In this document: positions 1 to 5,115 of the stretch, in pieces | How positions within the stretch are numbered: the first letter of the stretch is position 1 | Layout of the letters: each line of letters starts with the position of its first letter | Assembly: GCA_021797385.1 (NCBI GenBank) | Contig: JAJZZW010000077.1 | Span: forward strand, 1-8,402 | DNA: 8,402 nt | Direction: 5' to 3' | Source: Thermoplasmata archaeon | GTDB taxonomy: Archaea; Thermoplasmatota; Thermoplasmata; Thermoplasmatales; Thermoplasmataceae | Notes under the pieces: model-generated | Database searches by the model: none | Told to the model about the DNA's origin: nothing | The model's input: only the letters and a program-made list of their open reading frames with translations | Translations under genes and position numbers: made by a program

Positions 1-83
1 TCTTCCCAGTATTTTCTGATCTCGTTTTCGATATCAATTAATCCTCTATTTACATCTATATTCTGGTAAAAATTCTGAGTCAT
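1..83 (-). CDS. ileS: Class I aminoacyl-tRNA synthetase, probably isoleucyl-tRNA synthetase (N-terminal fragment)
   Basis: Only the first 27 codons are in the window; the gene runs off the left edge. The start is the ATG whose complement is at 81-83. The visible peptide begins MTQNFYQNIDVN and continues with IENEIRKYWE. The pattern of an acidic helix followed by a lysine/arginine, an aromatic and Trp-Glu is what is normally seen at the extreme N-terminus of isoleucyl-tRNA synthetases, just before the catalytic Rossmann domain with its HIGH motif, which lies outside the window. The enzyme would charge tRNA-Ile in the cytoplasm. Valyl- or leucyl-tRNA synthetase is a possible alternative because their N-termini also contain a Trp-rich helix. 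The gene has its own TATA-like region and follows the T-tract that ends the gene upstream of it. Class I synthetase is fairly likely; the amino-acid specificity is less certain. Confidence 0.5.
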   Translation of the reverse strand, partial: MTQNFYQNIDVNRGLIDIENEIRKYWE

Positions 84-103
84 TACCCGATTAGTAATAA
101 AAT

Positions 104-124
104 GTATTTATTATTTTTTATAAA
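104..124 (-). promoter_or_regulatory. Promoter (TATA region) of the synthetase gene
   Basis: Read on the minus strand, this stretch gives TTTATAAAAAAT followed by ATAATAAATAC. The second box is centred about 26 bases before the ATG at 83, which would give a leaderless mRNA. The first is about 36 bases upstream and would give a leader of roughly ten bases. It is not clear which is used. Confidence 0.4.
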
Positions 125-136
125 TACACAGATGCT

Positions 137-143
137 AAAAAAA
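137..143 (-). terminator. T-tract terminator of the 105-residue gene
   Basis: Seven consecutive T residues on the minus strand begin immediately after the TGA stop at 144-146. Archaeal RNA polymerases often terminate at such U-tracts without a hairpin, and no stable hairpin is visible here. Confidence 0.4.
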
Positions 144-461
144 TCAATTCCTGTATTTGCTGTATGAATATATAAGGTCTATCAGGTTCTTTTCCATTTT
201 TTCATTTATCGTGCCATCGTTTTTCTTTTTAATTATGTAATCCTTGGCATCTTTTATGCCTTTTTTGGACGTTATAGAATATATGCTCCCTCTGACAGCC
301 CCCCTTACACTATCTGGTAGTTCTTTCAGAAGTGTTCCCAGCATATAGTTAAATTCGTCTTCCCTTCGCATATCAAGTTTCTTGACGGCTTTTTCCCCAT
401 TATTCTCCTTGTAATTTTTATTTACCCTGGCACCGTATTTTTTGTATTTGTAATTGGACAT
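144..461 (-). CDS. Small basic protein of unknown function, 105 residues
   Basis: I do not recognise this protein. It is 105 residues long, soluble by appearance, without signal peptide, membrane segment or cysteines. The first 30 residues are very rich in lysine, asparagine and tyrosine (it starts MSNYKYKKYGARVNKNYKEN) and are probably disordered or nucleic-acid binding. Residues about 34-100 look helical and contain LLKELPDSVRGAVRGSIYSI followed by a lysine-rich helical tail. Evidence that the gene is real: a TATA-like box sits about 25 bases before its ATG, and a T7 tract follows its stop directly. It is divergent from the ribosomal-protein operon and lies just upstream of the putative synthetase on the same strand. 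A nucleic-acid or ribosome-associated role is only a guess from charge and neighbourhood. Confidence 0.65.
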   Translation of the reverse strand: MSNYKYKKYGARVNKNYKENNGEKAVKKLDMRREDEFNYMLGTLLKELPDSVRGAVRGSIYSITSKKGIKDAKDYIIKKKNDGTINEKMEKNLIDLIYSYSKYRN

Positions 462-480
462 TCAATTTTATAGGTTAAAT

Positions 481-490
481 TTATATTTAA
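481..490 (-). promoter_or_regulatory. TATA box of the 105-residue gene, leaderless
   Basis: The minus strand reads TTAAATATAA, centred about 25 bases before the ATG at 461. That distance places transcription initiation at or next to the start codon, so the mRNA is probably leaderless. Confidence 0.5.
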
Positions 491-531
491 GATTTGTTAA
501 TTTTTCCTTTCCCTGCGTAATGCTATAAACA

Positions 532-554
532 TTATATACGAGAAAAAAATATAG
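532..554 (+). promoter_or_regulatory. TATA region of the rpl44e operon
   Basis: Two AT-rich candidates lie upstream of the ATG at 571: TTATATAC (532-539), centred about 35 bases before the ATG, and AAAAATATAG (545-554), about 21 bases before it. The former would give a leader of about ten bases that retains a weak AAGG Shine-Dalgarno-like sequence (558-561); the latter would give a leaderless mRNA. This 109-base gap holds promoters for both divergent units. Confidence 0.45.
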
Positions 555-570
555 TTTAAGGTTTGATATT

Positions 571-852
571 ATGAAAATGCCAAAACAAATAAAAACTTAC
601 TGTCCATATTGCAAAAAACATACAGTACATGATGTTGAGAGGGTTCGTAAGAGGAAAGCCAGTGAATTGAGAGCCGGCCAGAGGAGATTCAGAAGAGTCA
701 CCTCCGGATACGGTGGTTTCCCGAGACCTAGATACGAGGGCAGGGAAAAACCCACAAAGAGAATTGCCCTCAAATTGAAATGCACGGTATGCAAGAAATC
801 AATAACCCCTCCGACACAGAGAGCTAAGAAATTCGAAATAGTGGAGGCGTGA
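571..852 (+). CDS. rpl44e: Large-subunit ribosomal protein L44e (eL42)
   Basis: A 93-residue structural protein of the large ribosomal subunit near the E-site, specific to archaea and eukaryotes (eukaryotic eL42). It has two zinc-binding cysteine pairs, C11-x2-C14 and C71-x2-C74. The stretches [22 protein letters not shown] and GYGGFPRP, followed by GREKPTKR, are the usual archaeal L44e sequence. The archaeal GGF stands where the eukaryotic protein has GGQ, so this is not an anomaly. Length matches the family. The ATG at 571 is chosen over the one at 577 because the family begins M-K-x-P-K. It is the first gene of the operon; its TGA (850-852) ends two bases before the rps27e ATG, and the rps27e ribosome binding site lies inside its last codons. 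Confidence 0.97.
   Translation: MKMPKQIKTYCPYCKKHTVHDVERVRKRKASELRAGQRRFRRVTSGYGGFPRPRYEGREKPTKRIALKLKCTVCKKSITPPTQRAKKFEIVEA
843..847 (+). promoter_or_regulatory. Shine-Dalgarno site that sets the rps27e start
   Basis: GGAGG at 843-847 lies seven bases before the ATG at 855 but only one base before the in-frame GTG at 849. The ATG at 855 is therefore the real start, and the longer reading from the GTG is rejected. Confidence 0.75.
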
Positions 853-854
853 AT

Positions 855-1055
855 ATGGTAGATGAATTCAAAAAATTAAAGGATACCGGGAATAACTTCC
901 TGAAAATAAAATGCAAGAGCTGTGGCAATGAGCAGATTGTGTATTCAAAGATATCTTCGATTGTTGTATGCAATATCTGCGGAGCCACAATAGCCAGACC
1001 GACAGGATCTACCCTTGAAACATCTGGAGACCTTGTTGAAAAGGTAAAATTATAG
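855..1055 (+). CDS. rps27e: Small-subunit ribosomal protein S27e (eS27)
   Basis: A 66-residue zinc-ribbon protein of the small ribosomal subunit, shared by archaea and eukaryotes. The zinc site is C20-x2-C23 and C39-x2-C42, set in KCKSCGNEQIVYS and CNICGATIARPTGS, which are typical of the family. Length fits the archaeal members of roughly 60-65 residues. Start: the ATG at 855 has a GGAGG at the right distance; the GTG at 849 would add two residues but overlaps the previous stop and has no usable spacing. The gene follows rpl44e with a two-base gap and precedes aIF2-alpha by seven bases, so the three are certainly cotranscribed. Confidence 0.96.
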   Translation: MVDEFKKLKDTGNNFLKIKCKSCGNEQIVYSKISSIVVCNICGATIARPTGSTLETSGDLVEKVKL

Positions 1056-1062
1056 GTATATT

Positions 1063-1824
1063 ATGTCCAAGGAAATGCCAGAAGTTGGGGATCTTGTAGT
1101 TGTTACGGTAAAGGAGGTTCAGAACTACGGAGCCATTGTCCAGCTGGATGAGTATCCAGGAGTGTCAGGATTTATACACATAGCCGAGGTGGCTACAGGT
1201 TGGATAAAGCATATTAAGGATTTTGTAAGGGTTAATCAGCGAACCGTTTGCAAGGTATTAAATGTAGACCCAAACAGAAGACATGTTGACCTTTCCCTGA
1301 AAAGAGTGAATGAGCACCAGAAGAGAGAAAAAATAGAGGAATGGAAAAACGATCAGAAATCCTATAAACTGCTTGAGATAGTGGCAAAGGAAGCAAATAT
1401 AAATGATAATAGTAAATTAAAAAATATAGAAGAGTACCTCATATCGGAATACGGAAGTGTTTATGATGCCTTTTTTGAGGCAGCGTCTGCCAAAGATTTT
1501 ATGGAAAACACAGAAGAACCGTGGAAAGATGTTTTTATTAAGGTTTCAAGGGAGAATATATCCATACCCATGGTGAAAATAGGAGGTGAAATAGATATGT
1601 ATTCACTTGCACCGAATGGTGTGGAACTGATCAGGGATGCACTTGATATAAACGATGATGGTAATGTGGAAATTACATATGCCGGTTCTCCCAGATACAG
1701 GATTTCTGTAGTAGGCGAGGATTATAAATCTGCTGAAGAAATATTGAAGAACGTTCTTGAAACAGTTTCCACCAGATGCAAAAAGAATGGCATATCCTAT
1801 AGTTTTATCAGGGATGAGCAATGA
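1063..1824 (+). CDS. eif2a: Translation initiation factor aIF2, alpha subunit
   Basis: A 253-residue subunit of the heterotrimeric aIF2 that delivers initiator Met-tRNA to the small ribosomal subunit; the alpha subunit contacts tRNA and binds aIF2-gamma. Three parts can be placed: an N-terminal S1-type OB domain (residues about 8-80, with YPGVSGFIHIAEV and NRRHVDLSLKRV), a helical domain (about 85-165) and a C-terminal alpha/beta domain (about 170-250) that is expected to bind gamma. The length is slightly below the archaeal norm of about 260-275. The position matching the regulatory Ser51 of eukaryotic eIF2-alpha appears to be Ala44, followed by Thr45. The ATG at 1063 follows a weak AGGT at 1054-1057. 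The stop overlaps the nop10 start as ATGA (1821-1824), a sign of translational coupling. Confidence 0.97.
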   Translation: MSKEMPEVGDLVVVTVKEVQNYGAIVQLDEYPGVSGFIHIAEVATGWIKHIKDFVRVNQRTVCKVLNVDPNRRHVDLSLKRVNEHQKREKIEEWKNDQKSYKLLEIVAKEANINDNSKLKNIEEYLISEYGSVYDAFFEAASAKDFMENTEEPWKDVFIKVSRENISIPMVKIGGEIDMYSLAPNGVELIRDALDINDDGNVEITYAGSPRYRISVVGEDYKSAEEILKNVLETVSTRCKKNGISYSFIRDEQ

Positions 1825-2000
1825 AAACACTTATACGCAAATGCCCACATTGCAATTTATATACAATGAAGAACATATGCCCGGTATGCGGTGAAAAAAC
1901 TGTAATGGCAATACCCATGAAATATTCACCATCGGATAAGTTCCAACAATACAGAATAAAATTATTAGAGGAGGATAACAGTGGAAAAAATAATGATTAA
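1821..2000 (+). CDS. nop10: H/ACA ribonucleoprotein protein Nop10
   Basis: A 59-residue gene that is easily missed because of its size. Nop10 binds Cbf5 in box H/ACA guide-RNA particles, which make pseudouridines in rRNA. The archaeal zinc ribbon is intact: C8-x2-C11 and C20-x2-C23. It is followed by the family's hallmark linker and helix, seen as MKYSPSDKFQQYRIKLLEE. YTMKNICPVCGEKT fits the usual Y-T-L-K-x-x-C-P-x-C-G pattern. Length is normal (55-60). The ATG overlaps the aIF2-alpha stop by four bases, with a purine-rich AGGGATGAG just before it. The last 20 bases overlap the start of the PAC2 gene, whose Shine-Dalgarno site is therefore inside nop10. Its place directly after aIF2-alpha is conserved in many archaea. 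Confidence 0.95.
   Translation: MKTLIRKCPHCNLYTMKNICPVCGEKTVMAIPMKYSPSDKFQQYRIKLLEEDNSGKNND
1968..1974 (+). promoter_or_regulatory. Shine-Dalgarno site for the PAC2 gene, inside nop10
   Basis: GAGGAGG lies six bases before the GTG at 1981 and 18 bases before the next in-frame ATG at 1993. This supports the GTG start and a 20-base overlap with nop10. Confidence 0.7.
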
Positions 2001-2733
2001 AACCTATGAAGAACCTGAGTTGAAATCACCTATATTTGTGGGGGGACTTCCGGGCATAGGCAACGTGGGTAAAATTACGGCGGATTATTTCATAGATAAA
2101 CTTAAGATGGAAAAAATAGCAGATATATATTCAGAATTCCTTCCCCCGCAGGTATTTATTTATGACAATGTGATCCATCTAGTAAGAGTGTCTATTTATT
2201 ATAAAAAAACAGGTAAGAAGAATGATCTCATATTCCTTACGGGGGATTTCCAGGGGACAACGCAGGAAGGGCAGTATGAACTTTCATATGCCATACTGGA
2301 ATTATTAAAAAAATATGATGTCTACAGGGTTTACACACTTGGCGGCTACAGTGTTGGAAAAATAGTTGAAAACCCTCGCGTGCTGGGTGCCGTCAGTGAT
2401 AAAAAACTTATAAAACCACTGGAAAAAAACGGCGTTGTTTTTCCTTCAGGAGAGCCCAGTGGCGGGATAGTAGGATCTGCAGGACTCATACTCGGCCTTG
2501 GAACTGAAATGTTTTCAGTACCCGGTGCATGCTTCATGGGGGAAACATCGGGATATTTTGCGGACCCAAAGAGTGCCAGAGCAATAATAATGGTTCTTTC
2601 CAGAGTTTTGAAGACAAAGATTAACCTCAGCGACATTGACGAAAAAACCAAACAGCTTGAGGACATAACAGAAAAAATGAGGCAGGAAGCCCAGAACAAG
2701 AACTCAAAGGAGGATCTTGGATATTTCGGATAA
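1981..2733 (+). CDS. PAC2-family protein, probable proteasome assembly chaperone
   Basis: A 250-residue member of the archaeal PAC2 family (COG2047). Eukaryotic PAC1/PAC2 and archaeal PbaA/PbaB-type relatives help assemble 20S proteasome rings. Family features seen: an N-terminal glycine-rich FVGGLPGIGNVGK (residues about 19-31), LTGDFQG, YTLGGYSVG, and SGGIVGSAGLILGLG in the second half of the alpha/beta core. A charged helix (about 213-243), probably a coiled coil, follows. The protein ends in Tyr-Phe-Gly, which resembles the hydrophobic-Tyr-any (HbYX) tail by which partners dock on the proteasome alpha ring, although Phe replaces Tyr. The GTG start is set by the GAGGAGG upstream. It is the last gene of the ribosome/translation operon. 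Family membership is firm; the chaperone role here is inferred. Confidence 0.85.
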   Translation: MEKIMIKTYEEPELKSPIFVGGLPGIGNVGKITADYFIDKLKMEKIADIYSEFLPPQVFIYDNVIHLVRVSIYYKKTGKKNDLIFLTGDFQGTTQEGQYELSYAILELLKKYDVYRVYTLGGYSVGKIVENPRVLGAVSDKKLIKPLEKNGVVFPSGEPSGGIVGSAGLILGLGTEMFSVPGACFMGETSGYFADPKSARAIIMVLSRVLKTKINLSDIDEKTKQLEDITEKMRQEAQNKNSKEDLGYFG

Positions 2734-2766
2734 GTTTATAGATAATAAAATTAATTTATATGGATC

Positions 2767-2790
2767 ATACCATCTTTCTGGTATATTTTT
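2767..2790 (+). terminator. Hairpin plus T-tract after the translation operon
   Basis: A perfect six-base stem, ATACCA (2767-2772) and TGGTAT (2779-2784), with a six-base loop is followed by ATTTTT and, shortly after, a second TTTTT run (2801-2805). It lies 34 bases past the PAC2 stop, a suitable place to end the operon. In archaea the T-tracts may matter more than the hairpin. Confidence 0.45.
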
Positions 2791-2826
2791 GAATACTTGG
2801 TTTTTGATTTTCGCATGATTTATATG

Positions 2827-2842
2827 TTATATATTTATATAT
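2827..2842 (+). promoter_or_regulatory. TATA box of the 205-residue gene, leaderless
   Basis: TTATATATTTATATAT is centred about 28 bases before the ATG at 2863. This gives the gene its own promoter, separate from the upstream operon, and a leaderless or nearly leaderless mRNA; no Shine-Dalgarno sequence is visible. Confidence 0.5.
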
Positions 2843-2862
2843 TGATTGCATTACAATAATAG

Positions 2863-3480
2863 ATGAGAGCCGAAGTTTTTAAGGCAGGCAATATCAAAAA
2901 ACTGAAAAAAAATTTTAATGGCATTGACGATTATGACAAACCTGTGTATGCCATGGTAATAAACCTATTCGATGCATTTCCTGAACGTATATCAGTAATA
3001 AAGGTTTACCGCGATAGCGATATAGATTTAAAAATAAGAATGGGAAATAAGGATTATAGATACATAAAAATTGTGAGCTCCAGTGATGGCATGTTTGAAA
3101 TAATGAAACTCACACTTGATGAACGGAAGATAGGAAAAGCAAGTCTGTATGATATGATTCACAGGGATATGGATATAGGTACCCAGCTTTCACGGGAAAC
3201 AAGAAATGAAATACTGAAATATATAGACTTCAACAGGAACAGGAAGAAACTTCTCTATATACTCAACGACAGGGAGAATAACGGCTATTATATTATGAAG
3301 GAAACGACTATCAAGGATATAATACTGCATGATATTGAATATATGTATGCCAGGGATAGCTCGTACAGGGTTTACAACGGCACTGTTCCTGTAAAGTTTA
3401 TAAACGATTACTGGGTGGGCTATCTCAAAAGGAGGAAAAAAACGGAGAAGGATGTGTGGAAATCACTTATTACAGGTTAA
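2863..3480 (+). CDS. Protein of unknown function, 205 residues
   Basis: I do not recognise this protein. It is 205 residues, charged, and has no cysteines, signal peptide or membrane segment. Residues about 1-85 look like a mixed alpha/beta region (YAMVINLFDAFPERISVIKV, then alternating charged strands such as DYRYIKIVSS). Residues about 90-135 look helical (LYDMIHRDMDIG, ETRNEILKYIDFNRNRKKLL). The tail is rich in aromatic residues (YYIMKETTIKDI, DYWVGYLKRRKKTE) and ends basic. No catalytic motif can be named. The gene stands alone between two other units: it has a strong TATA box about 28 bases upstream of its ATG and a short hairpin just after its stop, so it appears to be a genuine monocistronic gene. 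It is probably restricted to related archaea, which is an inference from my failure to place it. Confidence 0.75.
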   Translation: MRAEVFKAGNIKKLKKNFNGIDDYDKPVYAMVINLFDAFPERISVIKVYRDSDIDLKIRMGNKDYRYIKIVSSSDGMFEIMKLTLDERKIGKASLYDMIHRDMDIGTQLSRETRNEILKYIDFNRNRKKLLYILNDRENNGYYIMKETTIKDIILHDIEYMYARDSSYRVYNGTVPVKFINDYWVGYLKRRKKTEKDVWKSLITG

Positions 3481-3488
3481 TATTATAA

Positions 3489-3503
3489 TACAGAGAATCT
3501 GTA
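3489..3503 (+). terminator. Short hairpin after the 205-residue gene
   Basis: TACAGA (3489-3494) and TCTGTA (3498-3503) form a perfect six-base stem with a GAA loop nine bases after the stop codon. The sequence after it is AT-rich but lacks a long T-run, so this is only a candidate terminator. Confidence 0.3.
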
Positions 3504-3553
3504 ATTTACTTAAGGCAAATTATGAAATAAAGGTTAACTACTCAGGCAAAAAA

Positions 3554-3566
3554 TTATTAAATATAT
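3554..3566 (+). promoter_or_regulatory. TATA box of fixC-fixX
   Basis: TTATTAAATATAT is centred about 22 bases before the ATG at 3582. No Shine-Dalgarno sequence precedes the ATG, so the message is probably leaderless or has only a few leader bases. Confidence 0.4.
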
Positions 3567-3581
3567 TGATTATATGTTACA

Positions 3582-4847
3582 ATGGACTATGATGTTGATG
3601 TTGCAATAATGGGCGGAGGCCTCGCCGGAATTTCAGCAGCAATTACTGCTGCTAATAAGGGGCTTTCAGTTATAGTTCTGGAGCGTGGTGAACGTTCCGG
3701 ATCAAAAAATGTTTCCGGTGGCAGGATGTATATTCATTCTCTTGAAAAGCTACTGGGAAATAGATTCAGGGATGCTCCTCTGGAACTTCCCATAAAGAAA
3801 GAAACGTTTGAAATTTACACAGAAGAGAAGAAAATAAGTTTTTCGTTTGAAAATAAAGAGACAGAGAACAGTTATTCCATACTCAGATCAAAATTTGATA
3901 CCTGGTTTGCATCGGAAGCAGAAAATATGGGCGTTCCAGTATCATATTCCACATTAGTCAGCGGAATTGACCGGGAGGATGGTGGCCTGGTTTTAAGAAG
4001 CGATAGGGGGGATATAAGAACACCGCTCCTAATAGAAAGCGATGGAGCAGCAGCCTTTGCATCCAGATATCTTGGACTTGTAAAGGAAAAACAGTTTTCA
4101 ATGCAGCCCGTTGAAAAACTTGAAAATAACCCGGATTTTATGCCGAGACAGTTCATGGTAGGTGTAAAGGAAATTATAGACAAAAAAACTGAAAATACTT
4201 ACGGTGAGGCAAGAACCATTCTCGGGCTTTCTGGGGATATAAAAGGCGGTGGTTTCTCATACACAAATAAAGAAACTACATCCATAGGACTCACACTGAA
4301 GCTGGACTCACTTGAAAAGCATAAGGAGAAGGCCTTTGAGTTAATAGAGGATTTCAGGGAAAAACTCGGAATAGAAGGAAAACTACTTGAATATTCTGCA
4401 CATTTAATACCATTTTACCGGTTTGACAGCCTTCCTCCCAGATATGCGGACAATTTAATGGTTACCGGTGATGCTGCTGGATTCCTGATCAATGATGGAT
4501 TTACCATTCGTGGTATGGATAATGCAATAGAATCGGGCAGGCTGGCAGGTGATGCGGCGAAAAAAATATTCGATTCCGGTGATTATCGGGACACATTTAT
4601 CTATGAACAGATGCTGGAGGATAGCTTCATACTGAAGGATATGAAGGCCGCCTCAAGGATATCAACGCTGTTTGGCAATGAAAGAACTTTTGATGCCTAT
4701 CCAAAAATGATGGCTGGTATAATGGAAAGAATGTTTTCTGTTACGGATAATCCCAGAGAGAACATAAAAGATGTTATGCGTGATGAGGTTAAAAAGAACG
4801 GCATCGGATATTATACACTTATAGAAGATATGTTAAAGGTGATATAA
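3582..4847 (+). CDS. fixC: FixC-type FAD oxidoreductase (ETF:quinone oxidoreductase flavoprotein)
   Basis: A 421-residue flavoprotein close in length to other FixC proteins (about 430). It accepts electrons from electron-transfer flavoprotein and passes them to quinone, with FixX supplying the iron-sulfur cluster. The dinucleotide-binding fold is at the N-terminus: GGGLAG (residues 11-16) and Glu34 at the end of the second strand. The family signature NVSGGRMY follows at 43-50. The second FAD site is VTGDAAGF (294-301), followed by GFTIRGMDNAIESGRLAG, which matches FixC/ETF-QO proteins. It probably sits on the membrane surface without spanning it. The stop overlaps the fixX ATG by one base (TAATG). 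No fixA or fixB is present in the window, so whether it belongs to a bifurcating FixABCX complex or a simple ETF-QO cannot be told here. Confidence 0.92.
   Translation: MDYDVDVAIMGGGLAGISAAITAANKGLSVIVLERGERSGSKNVSGGRMYIHSLEKLLGNRFRDAPLELPIKKETFEIYTEEKKISFSFENKETENSYSILRSKFDTWFASEAENMGVPVSYSTLVSGIDREDGGLVLRSDRGDIRTPLLIESDGAAAFASRYLGLVKEKQFSMQPVEKLENNPDFMPRQFMVGVKEIIDKKTENTYGEARTILGLSGDIKGGGFSYTNKETTSIGLTLKLDSLEKHKEKAFELIEDFREKLGIEGKLLEYSAHLIPFYRFDSLPPRYADNLMVTGDAAGFLINDGFTIRGMDNAIESGRLAGDAAKKIFDSGDYRDTFIYEQMLEDSFILKDMKAASRISTLFGNERTFDAYPKMMAGIMERMFSVTDNPRENIKDVMRDEVKKNGIGYYTLIEDMLKVI
4838..4843 (+). promoter_or_regulatory. Shine-Dalgarno site for fixX within fixC
   Basis: GGTGAT, part of the canonical GGAGGTGAT, lies just before the overlapping TAATG at 4845-4849. 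It supports the ATG at 4847 and coupled translation with fixC. Confidence 0.5.
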
Positions 4848-5113
4848 TGGAGCTAATTAAAAGGTTAGGATTGAATAAAAATGAGGTTGGTAATACAAGC
4901 CATATAACTGTAAATACAGATATATGCAAAACATGTATAGATAAACCATGCATAAAAGTATGCCCGGCAGGTACATATGAAGATGATAAGGAGAATGGAA
5001 TAACAGTTCATTATGAAAGATGCCTGGAATGTGGTGCTGCACTCTATGCATGCCCGTTCGGTGCGCTTGACTTTAAATATCCTGAAAAGGGGGTAAGCTA
5101 TATCTACGGATAA
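4847..5113 (+). CDS. fixX: FixX ferredoxin-like protein with an unusual cysteine set
   Basis: An 88-residue iron-sulfur protein, near the usual FixX length (about 95), that pairs with FixC to pass electrons from ETF to quinone. Diagnostic pieces are CPAGTYE (39-45), RCLECG (58-63) and the C-terminal YIYG. It has seven cysteines: C27, C30, C35 and C39 in the first motif, and C59, C62 and C69 in the second. In the usual C-x2-C-x2-C-x3-C-P motif the third cysteine of the second set would be residue 65, which is Ala here (GCA codon, read clearly). By ferredoxin ligand pairing, cluster I (C27, C30, C35, C69) is complete, while cluster II (C59, C62, C39) lacks a ligand. It is translationally coupled to fixC and ends two bases from the convergent nuclease gene. 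Confidence 0.88.
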   Translation: MELIKRLGLNKNEVGNTSHITVNTDICKTCIDKPCIKVCPAGTYEDDKENGITVHYERCLECGAALYACPFGALDFKYPEKGVSYIYG

Positions 5114-5115
5114 CC

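Noticed and set aside
849..854. GTG at 849 as the start of rps27e
   Set aside because: It overlaps the rpl44e stop and leaves one base after GGAGG; the ATG at 855 has seven-base spacing and the usual family N-terminus.
2346..2699. Minus-strand 117-codon open frame opposite the PAC2 gene
   Set aside because: It is a shadow of a clearly recognisable coding gene, has Ser/Pro-rich antisense-type composition and no promoter.
3872..4183. Minus-strand 103-codon open frame opposite fixC
   Set aside because: Antisense shadow of a conserved flavoprotein; no promoter or recognisable motif.
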